Positions 49,133 through 58,119 of a stretch of DNA of 64,000 bases are shown one piece after another. Made by a program: the position numbers and the translations under genes. The DNA comes from Streptomyces cupreus (GTDB lineage Bacteria > Actinomycetota > Actinomycetes > Streptomycetales > Streptomycetaceae). The stretch spans positions 1 to 64,000 of the forward strand of contig NZ_JACMSF010000047.1 of the NCBI RefSeq assembly GCF_014257025.1. Reading direction: 5' to 3'. Positions within the stretch are counted from its first letter, which is position 1, and each line of letters begins with the position of its first letter. Under the pieces are notes generated by a model that searched no databases, was not told where the DNA came from, and worked only from the letters and a program-made list of their open reading frames with translations.

Positions 49133-50038
49133 ATGAAAGCCATCCTGTTCGACCGTTTCGGAGGCACGGAAGTGCTGCGCGAGGCGGACATCGAGGTCCC
49201 GCAGCCCGGCCCCGGGCAGATCCGCGTCCGCGTCAAGGCGGCCGGGCTGAACGCGCTGGACGGCAAGATCCGCTCCGGGGCGATGGAGGCCGTGTTCCCC
49301 ACGCCGCTCCCCGCCGTCCCCGGTGGCGAGCTCGCCGGCGTGGTGGACGCCCTGGGTGAGGGTGTGCGGGACGTGCAGGTGGGTGACGAGGTGCTGGGCT
49401 GGTCGGACACCGGCTCGTACGCCGAGCACGCGCTGGCCACCATCGTGGCCCCCAAGCCCCCCGGCCTCGACTGGCAGCACGCGGTCGCGCTGCCGGTGGC
49501 GGGCGAAACAGCTGAGCGGGTCCTGAACCTGCTCGGCGTCGCCGCAGGGGAGACCGTGCTGATGCACGGCGCGGCCGGAGCGGTCGGAACCCTGGCGGTC
49601 CAGCTCGCCACCGCCCGCGGAGCACGGGTCATCGCCACCGCCGGCCCCGCCAACCAGGACTACCTCACCTCGCTCGGCGCCACCGCGACCCTCTACGGCG
49701 AGGGCCTGGTCGAGCGGGTCCGGGCGCTCGCCCCCGATGGCGTGGACGCGGTGTTCGACCTGGCCGGGAAGGGAGCCCTGGAGGACTCCGTCACCCTGCG
49801 CGGCGGCACCGACCGCATCGTCACCATCGCCGACTTCCGCGCGCACCAGCTCGGCATCACCTTCTCCAGCAGTCCCCGGGAACGCTCCGCCGCCCGCCTG
49901 GCCGCGCTGGCCCAGGACGCCGCGACCGGCAAGGTCGTCACCACCGTCACCGCCTACCCGCTCGACCAGGCCGCCACGGCCCAGCAGGTCAGCGACGCCG
50001 GGCATGTCCGGGGCAAGCTCGTCCTCACCCTCGACTGA
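49133..50038 (+). CDS. NADP-dependent quinone/alkene oxidoreductase
   Basis: A 301-residue medium-chain dehydrogenase/reductase without zinc ligands (QOR type). The GroES-like N-domain has MKAILFDRFGGTEVLREADI and LPAVPGGELAGVVDALGEGV. The Rossmann region has VLMHGAAGAVGTLAVQLATA, with NADPH-binding GARVIATA. It reduces quinones or enones with NADPH. ATG at 49133 follows GAGAGGAG by five bases. First gene of a three-gene operon with an Old Yellow Enzyme and a MarR regulator, a set typical of responses to reactive electrophiles. Confidence 0.88.
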   Translation: MKAILFDRFGGTEVLREADIEVPQPGPGQIRVRVKAAGLNALDGKIRSGAMEAVFPTPLPAVPGGELAGVVDALGEGVRDVQVGDEVLGWSDTGSYAEHALATIVAPKPPGLDWQHAVALPVAGETAERVLNLLGVAAGETVLMHGAAGAVGTLAVQLATARGARVIATAGPANQDYLTSLGATATLYGEGLVERVRALAPDGVDAVFDLAGKGALEDSVTLRGGTDRIVTIADFRAHQLGITFSSSPRERSAARLAALAQDAATGKVVTTVTAYPLDQAATAQQVSDAGHVRGKLVLTLD

Positions 50039-50116
50039 TCACGCCCGCCTCTCCTTCCGCCACACCCCCGCTTTCCGATCACCACCTGTGTTCATCACCG
50101 AACCGAAGGACCATTC

Positions 50117-51178
50117 ATGCTGAACGCCCTGTGGACACCGACCACCGTCGGTGCCATCTCCCTCCCGCACCGCCTGGTCATGGCCCCCATGACCCGTGAC
50201 CGCTCCACCCCTGAAGGCGTCCCCACCGAGCTGAACGCCGAGTACTACGCCCAGAGGGCCTCGCACGCGCTCATCATCACCGAGGGAACCCAGCCCTCCG
50301 CCGACGGCCAGGGCTACCTCCTGACCCCCGGCATTCACAATGACGAGCAGATCGCCGGGTGGCGCAAGGTCACCGACGCCGTGCACGCGGCCGACGGCCG
50401 GCTCGTCATCCAGCTGATGCACACCGGACGCATCGCCCACCCCGACAACACCCCCCACGGCCGCCGGCCGGTCGCCCCTTCGGCGATCCGGCCGCAGGGC
50501 ACGATGTTCACCGCGTCCGGCCCCCAGGAGATGCCGACACCCCGTGCTCTGTCGACGCAGGAGGTCGCGGCGACCGTCGAGGACTTCCGCCGCGCCGCAG
50601 CGGCTGCCGTCGCGGCAGGCGCCGACGGTGTGGAGATCCACGGCGCCAACGGCTACCTGGTGCACCAGTTCCTGTCCGACAACACCAACCAGCGCACCGA
50701 CCGCTACGGCGGTTCCCTCGACAACCGCATCCGCTTCGCCGTCGAGGTCGCCGCTGCCGTGGCCGACGAGATCGGCGCCGACCGCACCGGCCTGCGCATC
50801 TCCCCGGGCAACCCCTACAACGACATCGCCGAGTCCGACACCGCCGAGCTGTATCCGGCGCTCCTGCGCGCCCTCAGCCCGCTCGGCCTCGCCTACCTTC
50901 ACATCCTCCACGCGGGCGACGAGGAGCTGCTGGGCACCCTACGCGCGCTGTGGCCGACGACGCTGATCCTCAACCGGGCCGGCACCGACCTGCCCACCCG
51001 CGCCAAGGACATCGACAACGGCACGGCCGACCTGGTCTCCGTCGGCGCCCTCGCGCTGGCCAACCCGGACCTGGTCGAGCGGCTACGCTCTGACGCGCCG
51101 CTGAACACCCCCGACCCGGCGACCTTCTACGGCGGCGGAGTGGCCGGCTACACCGACTACCCCACCCACACCGTCTGA
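50117..51178 (+). CDS. Old Yellow Enzyme-type alkene reductase
   Basis: A 353-residue FMN-dependent TIM-barrel enzyme of the NemA/OYE family. It has LWTPTTVGAISLPHRLVMAP with MTRDRST, TEGTQPSADGQGY, IQLMHTGRIAHPDN, the substrate-binding His-Asn pair in DGVEIHGANGYLVHQFLSDN (HGAN), QRTDRYGGSLDNR and GGGVAGYTDYPT at the end. It reduces activated C=C bonds, nitro groups or nitrate esters with NAD(P)H. It lies 78 bases behind the oxidoreductase and 11 bases before the MarR gene; one operon. Confidence 0.92.
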   Translation: MLNALWTPTTVGAISLPHRLVMAPMTRDRSTPEGVPTELNAEYYAQRASHALIITEGTQPSADGQGYLLTPGIHNDEQIAGWRKVTDAVHAADGRLVIQLMHTGRIAHPDNTPHGRRPVAPSAIRPQGTMFTASGPQEMPTPRALSTQEVAATVEDFRRAAAAAVAAGADGVEIHGANGYLVHQFLSDNTNQRTDRYGGSLDNRIRFAVEVAAAVADEIGADRTGLRISPGNPYNDIAESDTAELYPALLRALSPLGLAYLHILHAGDEELLGTLRALWPTTLILNRAGTDLPTRAKDIDNGTADLVSVGALALANPDLVERLRSDAPLNTPDPATFYGGGVAGYTDYPTHTV

Positions 51179-51189
51179 GGAACCGAACC

Positions 51190-51669
51190 ATGCCCACCCC
51201 CACACCCCGCACCCCCACGACGGCCAGCGAGGGGCCGATGAGCTACGCGATCTTCCAGCTCGCCCGCGCTCACCGGGCCCGTGCCGCCGCCATGCTCCGC
51301 GAGATGGACCTGCATCCCGGACAGGAACTGCTGCTGATGCACCTCCTGGACCGGGACGGCCAGACCCAGTCCGAACTGCTCGAGAGTGTCGGCCTGGACC
51401 ACTCCACCGTCTCCAAGTCCCTGCGCCGCATGCAGGACGCCGGCCTGCTCATCCGCGAGCCGGCCGAACACGACCGGCGCGTCATGGTCGTCCACCTCAC
51501 CGACAAGGGCCGTGCCATGCGCGAGCCCCTGGCAGCCATGTGGCAGGCCCTGGAGGAGACCTCTGCGCGGAACCTGTCGGCGCAGCAGGCAGAGTCCTTC
51601 GTCCGCACCGCCTACGCCATCGCCGACGCGATCAACAGCCGCGCTCTTCCGCGGGAAGAGTCCGAGTAA
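51190..51669 (+). CDS. MarR-family transcriptional regulator
   Basis: A 159-residue winged-helix regulator. Helices for dimerisation at both ends flank GQELLLMHLLDRDGQTQSEL, LESVGLDHSTVSKSLRRMQD (recognition helix) and the wing AEHDRRVMVVHLTDKGRAMR. GAGGAA lies just before the ATG. As the last gene of the oxidoreductase-OYE operon it probably represses it through the palindrome at 49056-49100 and responds to the electrophiles the enzymes detoxify. No cysteine sensor is obvious, so ligand binding is likelier than thiol oxidation. Confidence 0.88.
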   Translation: MPTPTPRTPTTASEGPMSYAIFQLARAHRARAAAMLREMDLHPGQELLLMHLLDRDGQTQSELLESVGLDHSTVSKSLRRMQDAGLLIREPAEHDRRVMVVHLTDKGRAMREPLAAMWQALEETSARNLSAQQAESFVRTAYAIADAINSRALPREESE

Positions 51670-52212
51670 CTCCCCTCGGCTCGCACCCCGGTTCCGGCCT
51701 GGAATGCGAATCGTTTCCGGCGTTCCCGCGAAGTGGATAGTGCTGCAGCGCACTCGGCTCACGAAGGCCCGTGCTGAACGGAGCCAGGCTCCCCGACTGT
51801 CGGGAGAAGCCCGGTGAGCCGAGCCGACGGATGCGGCGGAACCCGCCCGCTGCCCCAGTACGCCACGGAGAACGCGCGGTGGCGGGGCCTCAGCGTCAGG
51901 GGCAGGCGCGAGCTGTCCCGATGGAAGCAGGACGGAACTCATTCGGGGGAAAGGGCAGCACCCCCGCAGGGCCGGCTAGCCCTTCCCCGTCGCTGGCCGG
52001 CCGGCCGCACATCGAGGACGAACGCATCACCCGCGTCCCGGTCGCCCTTGACCTCGGCAAGCTCGCGCAGGCTGGCGGTGACCCGCGCCACGGATCCGCC
52101 CACCATAGGCCCGCCCCCTGAGCGACCCGGTCCGACGGCGCCCACGTCCGCGGCGACCACTGCCCCGCCCACCCAATCCCCTACCACTGACCTGATGGAA
52201 AGTGAGACGCCC
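51670..52212. other. Intergenic stretch, no supported gene
   Basis: Frames on both strands are open but low-complexity. One minus-strand piece (GGSVARVTASLRELAEVKGD) is faintly protein-like without start or family. The last part should contain the promoter of the reductase at 52213. Confidence 0.35.
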
Positions 52213-53121
52213 ATGACCACCACCCTCCCCGTCCTCGTCGTCGGCGCGACCGGCTCCCTCGGCGGCAAGGTCGTCGACGAACTGCTGGGGCGCGGTAAGA
52301 ACGTCCGCGCCCTGGTCCGGCCGACCACCGACGCGAGCAGGCTCGAAAAGCGGGGTGTCGAGATCGCCCGCGGCGACATGCTCGACCTCGACTCGCTCGT
52401 CGCCGCCATGAACGGCGCCGATGCCGTCATCACCACCGCTGCCGGCTACACCCGCGGCGGCAAGAACGCGTACGACATCGACACCGTCGGCAACGCCAAC
52501 CTCGCCGAGGCCGCCCACCGCGCCGGCATCCGGAGGTTCGTCCTGACCAGCATCCTCACCAGCGATCAGACGCCCGATGTCCCGCACTTCTGGCACAAGA
52601 AGGTCGCCGAGGACAAACTCGAACAGCTCGGCGTCCCGTTCGTCGCACTGCGCCCGGGGGCGTTCCTCGACCAGATCGCGAGCGCGGCGGGCAACCCGAT
52701 CGACAAGGGCCGCCTGATGTGGATCGGCAAGACCACCGTCCCGCTGACCTTCGTTCACACCTCCGATCTCGCGGCCTACCTGGCGGCCGCCGTCGACGTC
52801 GAGGCCGACGACGGCGAGCGCATCGACATCGGCTGGGACCGCCCGGTCAGCATGCGCGAGGTGGCCGAGCTGATGGGCAACCGGGCCGGAAAGAAGATCA
52901 AGGCGTGGGCCGTCCCTTCCGCCGTCGCCCGCGCCGCAGGAGCCGTCGCCGGCCGCTTCATGCCCCTGGTCAAGGACATGGCCGCGATGTTCGGCTGGTT
53001 CGACAGCGGCCGCTACGTCGCCGACCCCCGCCGCCAGGAGCAGCTGTTCGGCCCCGTCCCCACGGCCGAGGACGCCCTCGCCCGGTACACCGACGAGCTG
53101 GGCACGGCACAGCACCGGTGA
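52213..53121 (+). CDS. NmrA-like NAD(P)H-binding reductase (atypical SDR)
   Basis: A 302-residue Rossmann-fold protein. The nucleotide-binding GATGSLGGKVVDELLGRG is at residues about 10-27, followed by VRALVRPTTDASRLEKRGVE (NADP-type Arg). RGDMLDLDSLVAAMNGADAV and AAGYTRGGKNAYDIDTVGNA then show the family pattern. The C-terminal half carries KVAEDKLEQLGVPFVALRPG and LTFVHTSDLAAYLAAAVDVE. Members sense redox state or reduce quinones and phenylcoumaran-like compounds. ATG at 52213 is preferred over upstream sequence that is not protein-like. It follows the OYE operon but has its own upstream gap of 540 bases. Confidence 0.85.
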   Translation: MTTTLPVLVVGATGSLGGKVVDELLGRGKNVRALVRPTTDASRLEKRGVEIARGDMLDLDSLVAAMNGADAVITTAAGYTRGGKNAYDIDTVGNANLAEAAHRAGIRRFVLTSILTSDQTPDVPHFWHKKVAEDKLEQLGVPFVALRPGAFLDQIASAAGNPIDKGRLMWIGKTTVPLTFVHTSDLAAYLAAAVDVEADDGERIDIGWDRPVSMREVAELMGNRAGKKIKAWAVPSAVARAAGAVAGRFMPLVKDMAAMFGWFDSGRYVADPRRQEQLFGPVPTAEDALARYTDELGTAQHR

Positions 53122-53203
53122 CGGGCCCGCATCCCGGTCCCGCCGCCCGGGCGGGGGCCAACCGATGAGTGCAGGAACCGCTGTGACAGATCGTCACACA
53201 CTC

Positions 53204-53560
53204 CTAGCGCACCCGGAATGGGACCTGCCGGGCCGACTGCAGCCGGGCTTCACCTGAACTGGCGGTGCCGCAACACCTGTTGCACCTGTTAGCGTCAACG
53301 GAACGGGCGCTGAGCTGCATGAAGCCTCGGCTAGCCTCGCGCCACAGTCGCTCCCCTAGAGAACATGCAGTTGCCGCCACGATCTCGGGAAACATCCCTG
53401 CGAGATCGGTGCCGCGACGCGAGCGCAGCACCACTCGCCCCGCTTCCACGGAGATCTGCGCCCGAAAGCCGTCCCACTTCGGCTCAGCCGCCCACCCCTG
53501 CGGCAGGTCGGGGCTGTTCACGGCCGCAGCCAGCATCGGCTCGGGCAGTGTCCAGGTCAT
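53204..53560 (-). pseudogene. ATP-dependent DNA ligase (LigD-type ligase domain), truncated
   Basis: The first 64 residues (MTWTLPEPMLAAAVNSPDLP, then AEPKWDGFRAQI with the KWDG lysine nucleophile, then FPEIVAAT) match the adenylation domain of NHEJ ATP-dependent ligases. From about 53369 the reading changes to unrelated residues and stops at 53204, so about 250 residues are missing. The start is 22 bases behind the ku stop, the usual ku-ligase operon arrangement. The product cannot be a functional ligase. Confidence 0.7.
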
Positions 53561-53582
53561 GGGCGCGGCATTCGGGCGGACG

Positions 53583-54212
53583 TCAGGCGGCGCTCTTCTT
53601 GCGGCGGCGCCCGGCACGGGTGAGTGCGTCGACGAGCTGCTCGCGGCCCATCTTGGAGCGGCCCTCGATGCCCTGCTCGGTGGCCCGCTGGTACAGCTCC
53701 GCCTTGCTCAGCTGCCCCAGGTCGCCCTTTCCCGTGCTGCGCTGGCGGCCTTTCGAAGCCGTTCGTGCCGTCTTCGGCGGCGCTTTGCGGGCGGCGGATC
53801 TCTTCGCCGCCTTCGCGGCCGGCTTTCGTGCGGTCTTGCGGGCGGGGGCCTTCTTGGTCTGCCGCGACTCGGAGCCCGCCTTCTTGCCGCGGGCCTGGTC
53901 GAGGCTGCCTTGCAGGACGGACATCAGGTCGATGACGTTGGTGGCCTGCGGCGCCTCCTCCGCCACCGCGATCTCCTGGCCCTCGGCCTTCGCCTGCACC
54001 AGCTCACGGACCTTCTCCTGGTAGGTGTCGTGATACCGGCCGGGATCCCAGGAGGCGCTGAGGGCGTCGACGAGCTGGACGGCCAGCGTCAGTTCCTTGC
54101 CCTTGCCTGCGCGACGCGAGGGGAGTTCGGGCAGTTCCTTGCCGGGGTCGCGCACCTCGTCCGCCCAGTGCAGCGTCTGCAAGACCAGCAGCCGCTCCTC
54201 GGCGTTCTGAGC
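53583..54212 (-). pseudogene. ku: Ku DNA-end-binding protein, 3' part (split by insertion)
   Basis: This encodes residues about 155-363 of Ku: [40 protein letters not shown] and [20 protein letters not shown], then a long Lys/Ala/Arg-rich tail of the kind that binds DNA in actinobacterial Ku proteins. A SAP-like [20 protein letters not shown] motif follows. The 5' part lies at 58131-58592; joining the two across the 3.9-kb element gives an in-frame ALR-AQNAEE junction. Without its N-terminal bridge region this half cannot form the Ku ring. Confidence 0.85.
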
Positions 54213-54216
54213 GGAA

Positions 54217-54231
54217 TTGCACCGGATGCAA
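54217..54231. repeat. Palindromic 15-mer at the left end of the element
   Basis: TTGCA-CCGGA-TGCAA, a five-base inverted repeat with five-base spacer, lies five bases inside the left boundary. A near copy with the same arms is at 54343-54357. It is a candidate recombinase-binding core or regulator operator. Confidence 0.55.
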
Positions 54232-54294
54232 CATTCGCAGACGCCGCGCAGGTAGCTGACCTGCAGCTCACCAGAGGGTTCGGTCAGTGCCCAT

Positions 54295-54322
54295 CGCCCA
54301 GGTCGCGTTGCTGACCTGGGCG
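54295..54322. repeat. Perfect 10-bp inverted repeat in the recombinase leader
   Basis: CGCCCAGGTC (54295-54304) and GACCTGGGCG (54313-54322) flank the loop GCGTTGCT. It lies between the two TTGC-TGCAA palindromes and upstream of the recombinase start, so it may be an operator, an attachment-arm site or an early terminator. Confidence 0.55.
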
Positions 54323-54342
54323 GCGTAACCGATTCAACGATG

Positions 54343-54357
54343 TTGCGTTGAATGCAA
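54343..54357. promoter_or_regulatory. Palindromic 15-mer immediately before the recombinase start
   Basis: TTGCG-TTGAA-TGCAA ends just before the GTG at 54359. It shares arms with the 15-mer at 54217. Its position over the start suggests translational or transcriptional autoregulation, perhaps by the element's Cro/C1-type protein. Confidence 0.5.
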
Positions 54358-54358
54358 C

Positions 54359-55480
54359 GTGAGTCATGGAGTGGATCTGCCGGGTGCTGCGCACCTGGTG
54401 CTGGCCGACGGTGTTGTGCACCTTGCTCCCGAGTCGGCCACCTTCGAGGCGATGCTGGAGGGTTGGGCCAGGCAACAGCGGACCAGGTTCCTGGACTGGA
54501 AAGGCACGATTCACCCTCGCTTATTGCTGGTGCGGCGGTTCGCCGACTTCACGAACGAATATCCTTGGCAGTGGAAACCGTGTGAAGTGGAAGCATTTAT
54601 CGACCACCTTCGCGGACGACGGCAGAACTTTGCTGTATCGACTGCGCGCGGTTACCAAAACATCCTGCGTCTATTCTGTGAATACATTACGGATGCGCGC
54701 TACGGCTGGCCGCTGAAGTGCTTGGAATATTTCGGCGAGGCACCTGCACAGATTCTCCACGAGTGGAACACCGTTACCCATTCAAGCGAGTACGAGGGAT
54801 CTCCTGATCGCCGCCCGCTGACCTATGACGAGGTCCAATCCCTCTTCGATGCCGCTGATGGGCGCGTGGAAGAGATTCGAGCCCGTGGCCGCAAGGGTGC
54901 GCTCGCCGCAATGCGCGACTCGGCAATTCTCAAGACCGTCTATGCTTATGGTCTGCGGCGGCAAGAAGCAGCTAGGCTGGATCTGCCCGATCTGCGGCGC
55001 AACTCGAAGCTTCCGGACTACGGGCGCTTCGGAGCTCTATTTGTGCGTTACGGGAAGGCGTCCAAGGGTGGCCCGCCAAAGCGACGCACTGTACTGACCG
55101 TCCCAGAATTCGACTGGGGTGTGGATGTTCTCGGTCATTACCTAGAAGAGGTCCGACCCCGCTTCTCGCCGGGGAATCATCCCGCTCTTTGGGTCACTGA
55201 GAGACGAGGGCGTATTTCACTGAGGCGTCTTGACGAAGCCTTTGAAACCGCCCGTAAAATCGCTGGAATCTCTGAAGAGCTTGACCTGCACAGCCTTCGA
55301 CACAGCTATGTTACCCACCTTCTAGAGTTCGATTATCCGGAACGCTTTGTGCAGGACCAAGTCGGTCATGAATATGCTTCGACAACTGCCATCTACTCCG
55401 GCGTGTCTGACGAGTACAGAAACCGTCTTGTGCAGAGGTCTTTGAAGAAACGCCACGCCGATCTATGGGAGATGCAATAG
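54359..55480 (+). CDS. Tyrosine-type site-specific recombinase
   Basis: A 373-residue recombinase. A core-binding domain (residues about 20-115, [36 protein letters not shown]) precedes the catalytic domain (about 145-360). Active-site residues are seen: first Arg in [18 protein letters not shown], Lys region in [18 protein letters not shown], His-x-x-Arg in [11 protein letters not shown], His in [19 protein letters not shown], and the Tyr in the same segment. GTG at 54359 is used; no strong ribosome-binding site is present. Codon use is less GC-biased than the chromosome. Its stop overlaps the start of the regulator gene. It is the probable integrase of the element. Confidence 0.88.
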   Translation: MSHGVDLPGAAHLVLADGVVHLAPESATFEAMLEGWARQQRTRFLDWKGTIHPRLLLVRRFADFTNEYPWQWKPCEVEAFIDHLRGRRQNFAVSTARGYQNILRLFCEYITDARYGWPLKCLEYFGEAPAQILHEWNTVTHSSEYEGSPDRRPLTYDEVQSLFDAADGRVEEIRARGRKGALAAMRDSAILKTVYAYGLRRQEAARLDLPDLRRNSKLPDYGRFGALFVRYGKASKGGPPKRRTVLTVPEFDWGVDVLGHYLEEVRPRFSPGNHPALWVTERRGRISLRRLDEAFETARKIAGISEELDLHSLRHSYVTHLLEFDYPERFVQDQVGHEYASTTAIYSGVSDEYRNRLVQRSLKKRHADLWEMQ

Positions 55481-55806
55481 TGATCAAAAAGATGGGGACC
55501 CGATGGAATCTGCGCAAATTGATGGCAACTCGCGACATGTTCCAGACCACGGACCTGGTGCCACTCCTTGCAGAACGCGGAATCCACCTCTCGCGCGAAC
55601 AGGTCTTCCGATTGGTCACCCAGTCTCCGCAGCGCTTGTCCATGGATACGCTGGCGGCCCTCTGCGACATCCTTGCGTGCACACCGAACGACCTCATCGA
55701 AGTCGAGGTCGTCAATACCGAAGTCCGCAAGACAGTTGGAGGCGAGGCTGGGCCGGCGCCTGCTCCGATCCGCAGGACCACTATTCGAAGGCCCGGAGAC
55801 TCCTGA
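55480..55806 (+). CDS. Cro/C1-type helix-turn-helix regulator
   Basis: A 108-residue protein with an HTH_26/XRE-like domain at residues about 5-70 (WNLRKLMATRDMFQTTDLVP, LLAERGIHLSREQVFRLVTQ, QRLSMDTLAALCDILACTPN, DLIEVEV) and a basic, flexible tail. GTG at 55480 overlaps the recombinase stop (TAGTG) and follows GGGAG by nine bases; an earlier in-frame ATG at 55465 would overlap more. The stop is directly followed by the ATG of the zinc-ribbon protein. It probably controls the operon or serves as a directionality factor. Confidence 0.85.
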   Translation: MIKKMGTRWNLRKLMATRDMFQTTDLVPLLAERGIHLSREQVFRLVTQSPQRLSMDTLAALCDILACTPNDLIEVEVVNTEVRKTVGGEAGPAPAPIRRTTIRRPGDS

Positions 55807-58119
55807 ATGGCACCACTTGATCGGAGGGCTGCTCTTGCTCGGGTGACAAGACAACTCTCAGAAAATCTGCCGGAGTTGCCGCAGGAGGCTTTGGCTGCCG
55901 CCTTGGTGGCTGCGCGGTGCGACTGCTATCGCGGACTGAAAGAACTCGACGAGCATATTGCGGCTCACCCACATGCACTGATCACGGCCACGCCGAACGC
56001 CCCAAAGGCACTGATCCGGCTTGCCCACATCCTTCACGAGCAGGGACAGCAGGCAATCGTGCTGCCCTCTTGCGCTGTCTGCGGGACCGTCAGTCAAAAA
56101 CTGCCACACGTTGACGGCGAGGGCGGCCGCCTCTGTGAGCCCTGCTTCCGTCACTTGCATCCCAAGCTGTGCGCCCGCTGCGGCAAGCTTGGAAGGATCG
56201 CGACTCGCAAACCTGAAGGCGGAATCTGCAAGAAATGCCACGAAGCTGACCCTGCGGCGCTGACGACTTGTGCAAGTTGTGGTCGACTTCGCAGAGTCAA
56301 CGTGCGCCAGGCTGACGGCACGGCACTGTGTTCCTCCTGTTGTCCAAAACCTATGCACCAGTGCTCGGTGTGCGGTAGGAAGGCCCCTGCTCGGGCGAAC
56401 ACCAAAGACGGTCCCGTTTGTGCTAGCTGTTACCGCTCGCCGGCGCGAACGTGCGGGAAGTGCGGGAAAACCCGTCCCATCGCAATTAGGGCGACTGGCG
56501 ATTCCCCGGACCTCTGCAGCGGTTGCTACTACGGACCTGTCGGTTTGTGCTCCATCTGTGCTCGAACTCGACCTTGCCGTCGTGACCGCGTCACAGGACA
56601 ACTCACCTGCGCCCGATGTCATTCTCGGCCCAAGCAGATCTGCTGGCGTTGTCGACGGAATAGCGAAGTCCACGCACTTTGGCCGGTCGGTCCCGTTTGT
56701 GTCTCCTGCTACCAACACATGCGAATCAATCCAACCGCATGCGCCGACTGCGAGGCGGTTCGAACCCTCGTCGGCAAGAATTCTCTTGGGAAGATGATTT
56801 GCAGTCCCTGCGCAGGCGTTCTCAAGGATTACAACACCTGTCGCACCTGCGGACAAGAAGGGTACCGATACGCTGATGGCTCTTGTGACCGCTGCGTCCT
56901 CAAGAGACGGCTCCAAAATCTGCTCGCCGGCCCCGACGGAGCCATCGCCTCACAGCTTCACCCCTTGGTAACTGCCCTGGAATCCGTACCCCATCCCTCC
57001 CGAACTATCCGCTGGCTAACAGGAATTCGTGCAGGCCGAGCAGCTGAGATCCTCATCGAAGTGGCACGAAGCGGGCTGCCGGTAACTCATGAACTCCTTG
57101 ACGAGTTCCCGCCGGGACAGGCTTTGAGTCACGTTCGTGGAATGCTCGTGCACTCGGGAGCCCTGACCGAGCGAAACGAATATCTTGAACGCATTACCCC
57201 ATGGCTTGACCGGCTATTGGAGCATGAGCCAGCGCACCATGTCCGCCTGATCCGCCCGTTTGCGCACTGGCACGTTCTCCTCCGAGCACGTCGCAAGGCG
57301 CGGCGGCGAAGCATCACCTACGGATCCAGCGAGTTCGTGAAGTCCAGGATCCGAATCGCGTTGCATTTTCTGACCTGGCTCGATGAGCAAGAGAGGTCGC
57401 TCGACACACTGCGCCAGGAAGACATCGACCGCTGGCTCATCTCCGGCCCCCGCCAGCGATACGCCATTCGCTGCTTCCTGGACTGGGCGGTCCGCCGCCG
57501 CATCGTTGGCTCGATCGCGGTTCCGGCTCCCCGCGATGGACATCCCGTGCAATTCATCGATGAAGACCGGTACACCGAGCTACTCAGGCGCTGTCTCAAC
57601 GACGTCGATCTCCCAGTCGACGTTCGAGTCGCTGGCGCCTTGGTCCTGCTGTTCGGCGTCACTGTCCAACGTGTTCTGCAATTGCGGCTGGAAGATCTCA
57701 ACCGCGGGAATGACAGCATCGATCTCATGCTTGGGGATAAACCTGTCAGGCTCCCACCACGCCTGGCTCAATTGGTGCTTGAGCTTGCGGACTCGCCTCG
57801 CGATCGATCGGCTGTGGGCCGAGCCGTTGGCACCACTCAATTCCTCTTCCCCGGCAGGGTACCTGGCCGACCTGCCCATGCAGCTGCCTTCGCTAACAAG
57901 CTGAACCGGCACGACATCAAAATCACGGCAGCCCGCAACACCGCTCGCATCACACTGGCTCTCGATCTACCCGCGGCCGTCCTTGCTGACCTCTTCGACA
58001 TGCACATCAACACCGCGGTCCGCTGGGTGCATCGGGCGAAGCGGGACTGGAGCAGCTACATCGCGGCACGAGCCGAGGACCTCAACCACCAGGGAATACC
58101 GCAGCGATGGAACAAGTGA
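55807..58119 (+). CDS. Nine-zinc-ribbon protein with recombinase-like C-terminus
   Basis: A 770-residue protein. Residues 1-88 are helical (LPELPQEALAAALVAARCDC). Residues about 89-365 hold 18 CxxC pairs (CAVC, CEPC, CARC, CKKC, CASC, CSSC and so on to CDRC), that is nine four-Cys zinc ribbons in tandem. Residues about 470-750 look like a tyrosine recombinase: a core-binding domain (FVKSRIRIALHFLTWLDEQE, LDTLRQEDIDRWLISGP), then LVLLFGVTVQRVLQLRLEDL with the first Arg. The usual HxxR is replaced by AARNTARITLAL, and the region of the nucleophile reads DMHINTAVRWVHRAKRD, with Trp where Tyr is expected. It is therefore probably a non-catalytic or atypical partner that binds DNA or RNA. Confidence 0.8.
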   Translation: MAPLDRRAALARVTRQLSENLPELPQEALAAALVAARCDCYRGLKELDEHIAAHPHALITATPNAPKALIRLAHILHEQGQQAIVLPSCAVCGTVSQKLPHVDGEGGRLCEPCFRHLHPKLCARCGKLGRIATRKPEGGICKKCHEADPAALTTCASCGRLRRVNVRQADGTALCSSCCPKPMHQCSVCGRKAPARANTKDGPVCASCYRSPARTCGKCGKTRPIAIRATGDSPDLCSGCYYGPVGLCSICARTRPCRRDRVTGQLTCARCHSRPKQICWRCRRNSEVHALWPVGPVCVSCYQHMRINPTACADCEAVRTLVGKNSLGKMICSPCAGVLKDYNTCRTCGQEGYRYADGSCDRCVLKRRLQNLLAGPDGAIASQLHPLVTALESVPHPSRTIRWLTGIRAGRAAEILIEVARSGLPVTHELLDEFPPGQALSHVRGMLVHSGALTERNEYLERITPWLDRLLEHEPAHHVRLIRPFAHWHVLLRARRKARRRSITYGSSEFVKSRIRIALHFLTWLDEQERSLDTLRQEDIDRWLISGPRQRYAIRCFLDWAVRRRIVGSIAVPAPRDGHPVQFIDEDRYTELLRRCLNDVDLPVDVRVAGALVLLFGVTVQRVLQLRLEDLNRGNDSIDLMLGDKPVRLPPRLAQLVLELADSPRDRSAVGRAVGTTQFLFPGRVPGRPAHAAAFANKLNRHDIKITAARNTARITLALDLPAAVLADLFDMHINTAVRWVHRAKRDWSSYIAARAEDLNHQGIPQRWNK

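Noticed and set aside
50039-50911. A 290-codon minus-strand frame opposite the Old Yellow Enzyme.
   Set aside because: Gly/Val-rich antisense shadow without motifs.
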